NCBI GenBank assembly: GCA_015680905.1
Contig: CM027382.1
Coordinates: 744,001 to 808,000 of the forward strand
Direction: 5' to 3'
DNA from: Coptis chinensis
Taxonomy: Eukaryota > Streptophyta > Magnoliopsida > Ranunculales > Ranunculaceae
Length of the DNA stretch: 64,000 bases
Shown here: positions 45,999 to 57,173 of the stretch, piece by piece
Layout: the number at the start of each line of letters is the position of its first letter
How positions within the stretch are numbered: the first letter of the stretch is position 1
The notes under the pieces: model-generated
The model's database searches: none
The model's input: the letters and a program-made list of their open reading frames with translations, nothing else
What the model was told of the DNA's origin: nothing
Program-made: the position numbers and the translations under genes

Positions 45999-47396
45999 GA
46001 AGATGTTCAGGGAAGGTAAAGAGACAGAAATATTGCATTTTTGTGTTGCTGTTACGTAGTTTTGGAATTTCATGAGGCTTTCAACAGTTCATGCTTGTAA
46101 AGCATCATATTAACTCTAATCAGTAATCATAACGTGTCCTCTAGCTTAATTATCTCCCTTAATTAATCCTAAATAAGAATATGATTTTGCTAAAGTAAAA
46201 TTAAAATGAGTAACCATAATAATCTTTTTTGGGTTTATTATATTGCTACTCCTAAAGGTGGCTTTTGTTAAAGAAAACAAGATTTTGCAGCATGGGCCAT
46301 GGGGTATATTTAGAATTGTTTGGCATTCAGTCAGATCTAGATGATATAAATTCCCACCGGCCAGGTAATTAAGAGAATTTGTCCTGTCTTGGTAGTCAGG
46401 GAGTAACTACATTTCAGTTTTCCATGTGAAGGTTTTGTATGGCAAATTGTTGCGTTACTGAGACTTTTGGACTTTGCAGAAAGGGAAGAGGAGTCCTCAA
46501 ATAATCCATTGGTGCAACTATAAGAAGTTAAGAACGAATTGCAACATATTGAGGGTTTAATTTTGTGAGCGTGAATTTTGGAAAAACACACACATGAAAG
46601 CAGAAAGCTCACATTTTTGTTAGTAGTTTGGGCTAAAATGGTTGAAACTTGGAAGTTACTTGATGCAGTTTGAAAGGCCAATACTCTATTGGGCTTTAAT
46701 GAAGTTTGGTTACAGGCCACAGTTAAGAGAAACAATTGAATTTTCATTTAGTAAAGCCCATGGACTTGTCTATACTCTATATGCATTTCCTTTGATTGAT
46801 ATCAACCCCTTTGAGGCAATAGGAAATAGGAATTGAATTCCAAACCATTTCTTAGGAGACAATTCTTCCATGTCTATGTCCTCGTCAGACTTTCCTGGAT
46901 GCAAGGCGAACTGTATCTACTTTACAGACGACTGCTATGAACACTCCCTAGTTGTAAATGATTTAATTATAGTTATTTGAAATGTTCCCTTGTTAAATAC
47001 ATTGCAGTTTGATTGAAGTGGTGCCTGTACGTACTTCAACAGGTTTCAATAAGAAAATGTTGGAATTAGTAAATTGATCCTTTTATAACAACATAAACAA
47101 CAACAACAACAACCACCACCGCCAACACCTATTTGTGTCTACTTTACTATCTAGATACATCGTGGTACATGACAAAATGTAAAACAAGTCAAAAACAATT
47201 GGTGCAAAACTACACCTACAAACAAAGTCATCACTATCCTAAAGTACAATCGTGGTCTCTAAAACTCCATGAAAATCACCCGTCCGTTGTGCATGTTAGG
47301 GCTAGAAGAACAATGATGAGGGAGAAAAGGATGGTGATGCCGCCAAAAATTAGCACAGTCCTCTGACTAGATTCTTCGCTATCCTGATTGCCCAAA
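45999..47396. other. Intergenic region
   Basis: EC1-like promoter side and the 3' flank of the sphingomyelin-synthase-like gene. A CAACAACAACAACCACC microsatellite lies at about 47095-47120. The long open frames here have no recognisable domain and low-complexity composition, so no gene is called. Confidence 0.35.
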
Positions 47397-50121
47397 TCAA
47401 CCCCTTTCAGTAGATCTCTTATTTAGGTCCATGTCCCAGTCTTTTGCAGCTTGGACTAGCCGGCCTTGAATTTTTTCAAGCTTAATGAGTCTTCTCTTCA
47501 TCGATGTGTCCTTAGAAGACCATAGAAACTTGGATGTTCTCCATAACAGTATGCCCACATATATGGCCACAACACAGTCGACACTGTAATGATGGTGTTC
47601 TCGTATCTCTCTCTGGGCACTGTGCAACACAAGCAGCCATATCATACTTGAAGTCCAACCTCCATAGGCTTCCTGCCACCATTAGTTGTAGAAAGGCTTG
47701 TAAAGACCATGTACATATCAGGAAAAACAGCTTGTTTTTATCTTTTATGCACAATGTATAGAAATAAAAAGATGTCCTTATACCGTCCATGCCATAGCTG
47801 TTAGTACTGCGACAAACATGTGCCCACTATATACAAGATCATTGCACCCACCACCCGATTTAGTTAGCAGACTATGCCATGAACTTTCAGATTCCGTAGG
47901 CCGTATGAAATCAATTAGGAAGCTCATTGACCCCCAATTTGGTCGGTACTCATTAGGATAGTTCCCCACATCAGCTGTGCAAGGAAAAAGAATCGGGGAT
48001 AGTTACACTAAATACTAGAGAAGAACGTATGTTAACCAGGAGTAAAGCTTATTAATGCAAAGAAAGACATTAGTAACCACCACTCAAAAAGGAGACAGTT
48101 TACACTAAAATTTAACACCAATACTATTAAGAAGATTTTGACTTCCCCCATTTATTTATTTAATCCTTTTATTGTATTTTATCTTGTCATTTTACAGATT
48201 AACCTCTTAAAACACTTTAGCAACATTTGAGAGTCACCAATAAGTTTGGGGCCTGACATTATCCTATGATGATATTGGTTTCTGTTGAAGGATCAAAGTA
48301 TAAAGACACCAATTAGCTGATCCGTACAGCACATACTACAAGTGTTGTTGCATTCATTTATTAAGAAACACATATGAGATCAACAAGAATCAAAATAGAT
48401 CACGAAATAATCAATCTCTAGTTGGAAATAAGACAAACCGTAAGCTTCATCACGCTGCAGTAGAAGGTGAATAGCACCAGCATCTGAAGCATATGGCACA
48501 TGATATTTCTGCGCCCAAGGATGAGGATATTCTGGAACTCTAAATCGAACTGAAGCACACCAGGGTTAGAACGATGGGAGAATTGTAGATACAAATGTTA
48601 TGGTCCGAAGTATTCGACCCACTGCCATGGTGAACATATACCTTGCACCTAGCCCAAGACCAGGAGCTTTGACAGAGTCAAATAAAACTGAGAAGGCCAA
48701 CATCATAAATAACATCAAATAATGGTGCAGCCCAATAATGTGGGCTCTTAGTATCTCCACAAACAAAGAAGGTAGTTTCTCATTTGCTGCTAGCAGTAAC
48801 CACTGGCCAGTGTCTGGAAGAGTAGGTATTTCTCTGTCACAACAGGAAAGTCCAGTCATTTAACTTGAAAACTCGAATATTTACTTGACATACATAGTTC
48901 AAAATTAGGTGAAGTATGCTCTCAGCTTCCCAGAAAGAAAAAGGAAAAATAAAGTATGCTCTCAACCTCCAAAGGCCTGACCAGTAGGCCACTAGCTAAA
49001 ATAACTGTGGTGCAAGAGAAAAACTTAATCATTACATGTAAGTATGCCCTCTCATTGTTCACAGAGAATATCTTATGAAAACACGAACTATAAAAGTCTT
49101 ATGTACCTATTGAAGCAAAGTCTACAAGCAAGATTGAGGTCTATTTCACATCCTCTCCAGTCCTTACTTTTATAGGTTTAGCTTCCAATGTTCTAGTGTG
49201 ATCTTCCTTTCAAAATATAGCAGAACACGTCTCCTTAATCTTTTCACGTTGTACTAAGCACTGTTTATCATCACTAGTATACCAAATATGATTTTAGTCT
49301 CTACTCAGTTTGTGAACTTGTATGGATTCGTCTCACCTTAGTCAATGTAGTATATAGATCATTGCAAGTTGTATGACATGTCTTTCCTGTTTCATTTATT
49401 TGTGATATGAAAGGTTATCTAGCCCCCTACCATTACCCTTAAATACCACAGTATAATATGGCTGTATGAATACTTATAAATTAGGATGCATTGTTCTTCA
49501 ATAAGTATATATCCCACTTCCGTTTTCAGCTTAAGATCCATGAAGTAATTTTTAATAATACCTACCTTGTGAAAAATTCATAGCAATCAGATTTCTAACA
49601 ATACCAATTGAGCAAATCAACTAGATCCATCAGTTCCCACCCACACCACTTATTCAGCAGAGATTAAAAAAGTAAACAAACCAAATCATTATAAAATAAA
49701 AAAAAGCCCACAACAAAACATAGCTAATTGCAAGTAAAGATCCAAAATTTAATATTCCCAGATGATAAAATAACAGCACAAGGGCTTTTTAACAAAGATT
49801 TAAAACAGATGAAGTTTTGAGTTGTTACCTGTGCCAGCTGAGGCCAACAACAGAAGTAGTGAAACAAACAGCGATAGATTCAACAAGAAGAGTGAAGAGC
49901 ATAAAGAGCATAGAAGCAATAAAAGGTATTGCAGAACGAAACTCAGAAGACCAATGTTTATAATAAGGAACACGAACAATAGCAGCTAAAGCAAGTACAA
50001 TCCATAGAATGGGTTGTAGTGTTTGGTGCCAAGAAGGTGAAACATGTCTTAAATAATCAATTGAGATGTATAAAACTGCTGCTAAACCAAGACCACTGTT
50101 CCAAGGTGGTGTTGGTTTCAT
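47397..50121 (-). CDS. Sphingomyelin-synthase-like (PAP2_C) multi-pass membrane protein, with internal stop
   Basis: Four exons on the minus strand: 50121-49829, 48833-48439, 47974-47784 and 47672-47397; all borders GT..AG, frames joined, 385 codons. Exon 1 has three hydrophobic segments (LAAVLYISIDYL, ILWIVLALAAIV, FIASMLFMLFTLLVESIAV). Later exons carry GLHHYLMLFMMLAFS, then the C2/C3-type motifs CNDLVYSGHMFVAVLTAMAW and REHHHYSVDCVVAIYVGILL, the histidines and aspartate of the lipid-phosphatase/phosphotransferase fold. This matches plant proteins annotated as the sphingomyelin synthetase family; the substrate in plants is not established by sequence. A TAA at 48566-48568 (codon 187, between ILPS and PWCASVRFRVPEYP) cuts the frame before both catalytic motifs; everything after it is well preserved. 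Confidence 0.8.
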
Positions 50122-50655
50122 GGCTTTTTTTTTTGTTTCTTTGTGTTTTTCTCAGAAATGAGGAGGTGTCTGACACTCTGACAAAGTAAGGTATCAGTGA
50201 AGGGGAAATAGTAATTTTCAATGAATGTAACTAACTAACTAACTAACTAACTAGAGTATGACACTTTCAAACTCGGTTAAATTGGGTAAGAAAAATCTAG
50301 TGTTTTGCGTGCATTTAATAGGGAACTTACCATTTATGTTGGTTATTAATTGACTGGATTTGGGTTTTTACACAGCCAATGCAACTTTTGTTTGACAGAT
50401 CATGGCTAATTTCACCAACTTGTGTATTACCAGTGTTTGTTTGCATGGTTTTTTATATTGAAAATGTTTTTTGTTTAGTTTTAAAACTCAATTGTGCATG
50501 AAAAATCTCAAGAATTAAATTAAAGTTATTATTTCTTCATTGATTTTTAGCATACCATTAGTGGAGTTGAAGGACTAGGGAGGGAGTAAACTTATATATG
50601 AGAGTATACCATATATAATCGACATGATTCTCAAAGTTAAAAGATATAGACGAAT

Positions 50656-51240
50656 CATAGTACAAAATATATAGGATATTGGTATTTATCGATATTCAAT
50701 TTCCTTAGATATATATCTTGGATATTTAACATTGTTTCACATGCAAATATCATTTATCCAAAATATCGATATTCATGAATATTGTTGGATATTTAGCGAT
50801 ACAATTTATATTTATAGATATATAATGAAAATATCAATAAATATTATATACACAAAATATCATAATATCCCTTAAATATCACAAATATTTTATTTGATAT
50901 ATTCTATGATACATTCGCGATTTTATATTTTATTTAAAATCATAATGATAAAAATATTAAATAAAATTTTTATATGGACCTTAATACTTTATTTGTAACA
51001 TCCGAGTTCAGTTCGCTCAAAAATATCGCCCGAAATATCCGATATCTCAATATCATCAAAAATTATACACCAATATTGATATTTTTCGATCAATATAACT
51101 ATATCCTTTTCCGGGATATATTTCGATATGAAACTTTATATCATATAATTGATATTTACGATATAATCGATATATGGGTTGATATCCCCAAAATATAAAT
51201 CGCGATTTGGATATCACCAAAAACCGATATTTGTACTATG
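50656..51240. mobile_element. AT-rich palindromic MITE, copy 1
   Basis: Ends CATAGTACAAAATAT and ATATTTGTACTATG are inverted repeats; the interior is a series of GATATT/AATATC words that can fold extensively. A related copy lies at 55267-55617. Confidence 0.5.
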
Positions 51241-51694
51241 GACACCGATATCTTTATTTTATTAACCGAATACTATGGGCCTTGCTTCAGACTTACAGAA
51301 GAATTGTTCCTAGAAACAATTTGTAGAATCCTTTCATCCATCTTCCAATTTTATATAAGTAACGATACCAAAATAAATAAAAATGAACAGACGTATATAC
51401 ATCAACTTGCGTGAGTGTAGTGTCAGTGTGTTCATGTCAGTACATCAAAGACAGTGACCAACCCTTCTTCAGCTCGCCACGAAAGGGATGTAGGGCAATG
51501 TGCTGGTAAATCACAGTGAACAAAACTCTTTGTGGCATTTCAGTTAGGCATTCACCATTATGCTACATCCTACCGAGAGAGCTGAAACAATTGAAAGCAC
51601 TATTACTATGAGAATGAAACATTCTGAAATGAAAGCAAACATGTTACTGCATGCGGCTATAATACATAAAGGACGATACAAAAGTTTACCCTAG
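51241..51694. other. Short non-coding interval
   Basis: No gene or repeat recognised. Confidence 0.3.
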
Positions 51695-52130
51695 CTGGAG
51701 CAGCAGCAACAACAATGCAGCAGCAGCAGCACCCAGCAGTAACATCAGCAACAGAGCAGCAACACCCAACAGCAGCAGCATTACACACCACCAGTCACTT
51801 GACACACACAAGTCACTACCAGTCCACACACACCACCACCAGTCACTACACACACCACCACCACACACAGCAGTCACCACCAGTTGACACACACCACCAC
51901 CAGTCACCACCACACACAGCAGTCATCACCACACACACACAGCAGTCACCACCACACACACACACCACCACCACCACCACACACACAACAGTCACCACCA
52001 GTCCACACACACACACACACACACACACTACCACGTCTACACACACACACCATTCACCACATACACACACCCAGTCCACACAACACCCACAAAGGTCCAC
52101 AGTCCACAGTCCACACTCCCATAATCATGC
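51695..52130. repeat. Compound CAG then CAC/ACAC microsatellite
   Basis: About 80 bases of interrupted CAG/CAA units (51698-51775) pass into about 350 bases of CACACC, CACCAC and ACACAC units. Open frames through it on both strands (His/Thr-rich on +, Cys/Val-rich on -) are products of the repeat and not evidence for a protein. Confidence 0.85.
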
Positions 52131-52209
52131 AAAATGCAGAACCACATGCACGCATACAACCATACACAATCACACTACCATAAACAAACCTATGATAAAG
52201 AAAGAAAAA

Positions 52210-52297
52210 GGATCCGGTGGATTTGAACCACCATCACCTGGGATGCATGAAGATGCACTCCAACTCCCAAGAGCTCTCCCATTTGAGCTAAAGATCC
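52210..52297 (-). tRNA. tRNA-like gene, possible intron, anticodon uncertain
   Basis: On the minus strand GGATCTTTAGCTCAAATGGG, then AGAGC (A box and D arm), and GGTGGTTCAAATCCACC (T arm, B box), then GGATCC and a TTTTT terminator. The acceptor pairs GGATCT with GGATCC over six bases. The middle folds as TGGGA/TCCCA around a GTTGGA loop if a 14-base insert (GTGCATCTTCATGC, itself a hairpin) is removed at the usual tRNA intron site; this would give anticodon TGG (Pro). One acceptor pair is missing, and intron-containing tRNA-Pro is not usual in plants, so it may be a tRNA pseudogene or a tRNA-derived element. Confidence 0.5.
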
Positions 52298-52299
52298 AT

Positions 52300-54444
52300 T
52301 ATGTATTTTCTATGTTAAAGTACAAAAATGCACAGACTAACCCAACAATTGCTATTAGATAAATCCATAACTGCATCTCAAAACACGGTATGTCTGCCTC
52401 CCACCATTATGTTCACAAATCACACTCTCTTCTTCTTCTTTAAACCATGAGACTACCATTTAAGTTATTTACACCAAACCATACAATTTCTATGATCAAA
52501 TTTAGCGACAAATAAACTCAACGAATGTGAATCAAATAAAATCGAAGAAAAACATAATAAAAGAAAGGTCTGGGAAGTCACATGAGCTTCCACAGTCTTT
52601 CAAGAATGTAAACAAATTCGTTCTAGAATATCATATTGTCATTTTCATATAAAAGACTGAATTCGTAGTACCAACAGCTAAACTAACATACTTTCGAAGT
52701 CAAGACAGATGAACTAATATGTTCAATTCTTACTAGTGTTCTGTTGAATTATTAATTAACAACTAGAGTTTGAATTAAAAATTAGTAGATACATGCTATT
52801 AAATTATAAACACCTAACAATTTAATCAAAACAGTGGTTAAACATGGGTATTGAATTCAAACCAAATCAAGAGAGAGAGATGGAACTGAAACACCCAAAT
52901 AAAAACTACTCACAACAACTTTATGAGTTCATTTATAGCACCTCTAAAAGCTCCATCTAGAGCACTGAGGGAGAGTTTTTGTTGATGATTTGAGGGTGGG
53001 GCTACTTTCACGTTCGTTGAGTTTGTAATATTGGAATTGTTCCCCTTTCTATCCTTATTTGCCTGGTCTGGCGCTTCAACTTCTCATACAGTCAATTCTC
53101 CGATAATCATTAACAAGCCAGGGCAAGCATTCTCCCAACAACACCCTGCTACACAACATTTGGAATCAGATACGTCTTCCAATGTCCAGTATTCCTATTC
53201 CAGCCACCTAATGACATTTCATACCAACAAAGATTCAAGTCTCCATTGGGAAAACTATCAGAACAACTCCAAAATCACAATCTTATACTGATTGTTTTTA
53301 TCAGATACATTTGTTTTAACAATACAAAAGTAAAACCTACTATATATTCATGTTTACCAATAATTCATATGCAATATACTGAAATCACATGAGAGAGGTC
53401 TCCATCTAGTTAGAATTGAGAGCTTGAGGAGCTCCTCACTTCAGGCTTTAGAAAGATGGGTTTCAAAGTGGGTGGTCCACCATATGTAGAAGCTTTCTAG
53501 TAATGTGTGTGTATCATCTTGCATTGCTTACATAATCTTATATGAGACATTAAGTTGTGCTTTGGAATGCTTGTCTAGTCTCTTGTGGTACTAGCCTATT
53601 AGGGTTCTTCAATTGTAAGTTGTAGCTTTTTCCAAGGGAAAATATAAAACACTACAATGCACATAAACCTTAGAAAATTATCATACAGACACAAACCCTG
53701 AACTTCTGCACTCCAATTTTTAAGCTTAGTCATCCTTAAATATCCAGAACATAATCTTAATAAACTTTTTAACAGATAAACACCCCAAACTTGTTCTTAA
53801 TTAGTTCTAACCATCAATCTTCCACATAAATTCCATACTTCCACCTGTAACCAAGCACGTTCTCCCCAAACAAATTCACTAGAAAACATCTCCACTACTG
53901 ATATACTACTATCTTTATTAACTATTCCAGCATGATAACCTCAAAAATAGCGATGCATTGTCTAATATAGGGGAGTAAAACTTGATCTCATCATTCAATT
54001 TTTCAGTTTACCTCCCCCTCCCTCTCCCAATGCCCAACCATACCGATGACCTCTTGGAACACCATCCAGCGGGACTTTCCATCTATCTCACTGAAGACGG
54101 TATGTCTTAAATGCTCAGTATTCACTTTGGAATCAATGTGGTAGTTCAAAAATCATGATCACAGAACATTGGTACATATGGAGTTTTCCAATCAAAATAC
54201 TTGTGACAATTGTGTAAACTGTAAACACAAACAAATTCCAAAGCATTTAGCCTAATATCACAGTCAAAGACCAATTCAGTAACACAAAAATTCCACATTT
54301 TTCAGTCAAAAAACACACATGTTGAACTATTAACAAAAAATTATCACTACTAACAAAAATATCAAAACTTTATGCAAACTACACCACAGTTTAACATCAT
54401 TGCACAAAGAAAAAAAATCAAAAAATCAAAAAGTAGAAGAAAAC
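52300..54444. other. Interval without assignable exons
   Basis: I searched the minus strand here for the second exon of a PRAF-type gene (starting at 54495) and did not see it. A + strand open frame at 53031-53291 (starts MELFPFLSLFAWSG) has no recognisable domain. Around 54040-54110 the minus strand has a DGKSRWMVFQEVIG stretch that is open but unassigned. Confidence 0.3.
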
Positions 54445-54495
54445 CTGTTCAACGTCACGCTTAGCATTATTCCCGTAACTAACAAGATCTGCCAT
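54445..54495 (-). CDS. Orphan first exon resembling PH-RCC1-FYVE (PRAF) proteins
   Basis: A 17-codon exon MADLVSYGNNAKRDVEQ ends exactly at a CAG|GT donor. Plant PRAF proteins (PH, RCC1 repeats, FYVE) begin with nearly the same residues, M-A-D-x-x-S-Y-G-N-x-x-R-D-x-E-Q, followed in the next exon by A-L-x-A-L-K-K-G. A long pyrimidine and GA-rich leader lies upstream (54500-54830). The rest of the gene is not seen before the next gene at 50121, so this is a truncated gene, an unusually distant second exon, or a duplicated 5' end. Confidence 0.45.
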
Positions 54496-55266
54496 TCCAT
54501 GTGAAATAGTTTAAAAAACACCACCCGCATCGATCTTCCAACAATTCCGATATTCAACATAATCAAATATATAACAACAACCTTTATTAGCTACTACCAT
54601 TAACACACCCTTCCTCACTTTCCCTTACCCCCTCTCACTTTCACTTAACAAGATCTGCCAAACAAGATTTCGAGAGCAGTGAAAAATAAATGAAGTCAAA
54701 AAATAAAAATGAGTGGGTTTTGGGAGAAGTGGTTTACAGAGAGGGAATTATCCGGTGGAGTGTCGGAGTTAACTTACGTCAGAGAGAGAGAAAATGTGTG
54801 AGAGAGAGAGAGTTGAAGAGTGGCGTCTGTAATAAGTTGATTTAAGTACGAGTCAAAGATTAGAAAAAAAAAAAAACATGCAGTCGTTTGTGAAGAAAGA
54901 AAAAGTGATTAAAAAAAAACAGCTGAGAGTGAAATTCCAATATAGGACATTTGTTTCTCCTCATTTCTTCACGTATTCTTCTAGACTTTTCACCCATTTA
55001 CACAAAAGGTCTTCTTCAATCTGGTTAAAAGAAGTGAATTGATATTTCCAATGATTCTGTGGTTCCTTTTTTTTTTTTTTTACTCTTTCATAGCAATTTC
55101 TATACGTAACGATAGTGTAATTATATTTGGATGTGTTTTTACTGTCTCAAAAAAGACTGCACAATGAATTAATAAGCCAATAATAATATGCATAGAGATC
55201 AGTCGATCCGGCGACAAGCATTTGAAATACACCTAATTACTAATTATTTGTAGTAGGTAGTCTCCG
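54496..55266. other. Upstream region of the PRAF-like exon
   Basis: GA-rich leader-like sequence (GAGAGAGAGA near 54781-54810 on +) followed by AT-rich sequence and a T run near 55069-55081. No gene. Confidence 0.35.
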
Positions 55267-55617
55267 TCATAGTAAAAAATATTACGATATTTATCAATAT
55301 CTATCGAGATTTTCAGAGAAAGATACATAAATATTGGTGATATTTCGATAATATTTGTGATATTTGAAAATATTTTGTGTATGTAATAATTTTATTTAAT
55401 ATTTATTATTATATTTTAAATAAATATAAATAATATATCATAATATATCAAAAAATATTCACAATATTTATAATATTTGTTAATATTTTGAATATAACTA
55501 CTATATTTACATGTGAAACAATATCAAATATCTCAAAAGAAAAAAAAATATATCTACAACACATATTAAGAAATTGAATATCAATAAATATCTATATTCT
55601 GATATTTTGTACTATAG
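55267..55617. mobile_element. AT-rich palindromic MITE, copy 2
   Basis: Ends TCATAGTAAAAAATAT and ATATTTTGTACTATAG; the interior matches 50656-51240 best in reverse orientation, for example the CATGTGAAACAATATC word at 55511 against GATATT-type words and TTGTTTCACATGCAAATATC near 50730. Confidence 0.5.
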
Positions 55618-55780
55618 TCTCTATAAGACTATGAGTCCATAGTTCACCGTGATCTCATAGTTACCAAAATCCAAAATATAGTCAATTAGTTTAAGTAACG
55701 GCTTAGAAAGCTCCACATGGTAGTGGTATATGTGGTCTGTGGGACATCCGAGCTTTAATTTTTCTTAATGATAAGAATTA

Positions 55781-55880
55781 ACAAGTATGCGAACCGTGCT
55801 ACGCATCGGTGTTTTTTCAAGTCTTTAAACTTGTCGCTCTAATATTTCTCGGATAGTATGATTTTTGTCGCTCTAACCTA
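55781..55880 (-). repeat. Dispersed repeat, inverted third copy
   Basis: TATGCGAACCGTGCTACGCA and TTTTCAAGTCTTTAAAC are the reverse complement of the GACTTGAAAA and GTAGCACGGTTTACATA words in the copies at 26209 and 30174. Confidence 0.45.
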
Positions 55881-56189
55881 TGTCTCCGATAGTATGATTT
55901 TTTGAATTTTTGTTTTAATCTAAAAAATAATATAAAAATATTATGAGGGGTTGAATATATTTTCAATAATGTGAAGGAGATTTTTTAAATTATTTTAAAT
56001 AATATGAAACTAATTATAATTTCAGTAAAGTGGGAGAGTTTTTTGCAAATTGTTTAAAAAAAAAGAACATATTAGAAATTTAGAATAATTAAGGGAGGTG
56101 GTTCTAAAATCTTAAAATAGAGAGATTGGAAATACACTGTTCGGTTTTGAAGTGGGACTCCTAAAGACCCGGCTATCATATAGTGTAGA

Positions 56190-56372
56190 GATTTGGATCC
56201 CATTTTTTTCGATAATTAACTAGGATCCCATATTAACTAGGATCCCATTTTTTTCGATAATTAACTTGGATCCCATTTTTTTCGATAATTAACTAGGATC
56301 AACTTGGATCCCATTTTTTTCGATAATTAACTAGGATCCCATTTTTAGGTAAAAGAAACTAGGATCCCATTA
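56190..56372. repeat. Minisatellite with GGATCCCATTTTTTTCGATA units
   Basis: Five to six imperfect units of about 28-35 bases, built from AACTAGGATCCCATTTTTTT plus TCGATAATT, some units losing the second half. Adjacent units alternate AACTAGG and AACTTGG. Confidence 0.75.
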
Positions 56373-56902
56373 ACTATAGTTGTTTTGAGTCCATTAACTA
56401 AGATTTTCTGCCTTAACTTCAGGTTTATGTCTAAAACTTTGGAAATTGTGTTCCAGCCATTTTGGGATATATTATAGAATTTAGGATTGCTAAACGATAG
56501 AGAAAAATCTTGTGGGTGAAAATTCGTTTGGACTGAGTAATGAGTGTGAATCTTCTTTTTGTTCTTGGGAAATGGTATATTTATTTTGACAAAAGTAGCC
56601 TCACAATTGAGTTGTGACTTTTGGCTTTAGCAGGTTGAATTGGATTTTCTAGGTGACCAACTTCTGTTTTCATGCCTCCTTAATGGACCTACATTATGGC
56701 TGGGAAATAAACTGATTTCTGTAGCTGTTGAGTTTGACACATGGATGGACCCATACGAGCGCTGACCCACACAGGCTAGAAGTCGGAACCTACCTCGGTC
56801 CACTCCTCCACTGTGTATAGTTTGAAAATGAAATGCACGCATGTTTCGTGTTGCTAGAGATTATTTTATTCTATTTTTGTTGCCAAAACTGATTCTCCAC
56901 GT

Positions 56903-57173
56903 AAGGATGGAATTGGAGTTAAACAAGCCGCAGCTCGTTAATTACTTGAGTTTTAAATTGAATTCGAGCTCAGCTTTAGCAAACTCGAGCCAAACTTAAA
57001 CGAGTCGAGCTCAAATGGTTTAATTATTTTACATTATAAATATGCTATTTGAGCTAAACGAGCTGAACTTCATTAAGCTCATTTGTTACATGAGTTTTAA
57101 TTTGAACTCGAACTCAATTCATATAGTTAAACTAATGAACTCGAGCTGAACCCGGCTCGTATTCCACCCTTGT
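56903..57173. mobile_element. MITE with GAGCTCG-rich interior
   Basis: The left end AAGGATGGAATTGGAG is mirrored by the right end (reverse complement CAAGGGTGGAATACGAG). The interior repeats ACTCGAGC/GCTCGAGT words. A common plant MITE type. Confidence 0.55.

Noticed and set aside
46337-46747. 136-codon minus-strand frame
   Set aside because: No recognisable domain, no splice or promoter signals, and the region reads as ordinary intergenic sequence.
51715-52362. 215-codon His/Thr-rich open frame
   Set aside because: It is created by the CAC/ACAC microsatellite; opposite-strand frames are just as long and the composition is pure repeat.
53031-53291. 86-codon + strand frame starting MELFPFLSLF
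   Set aside because: Composition is plausible, but there is no motif, no splice context and no match to a known family.
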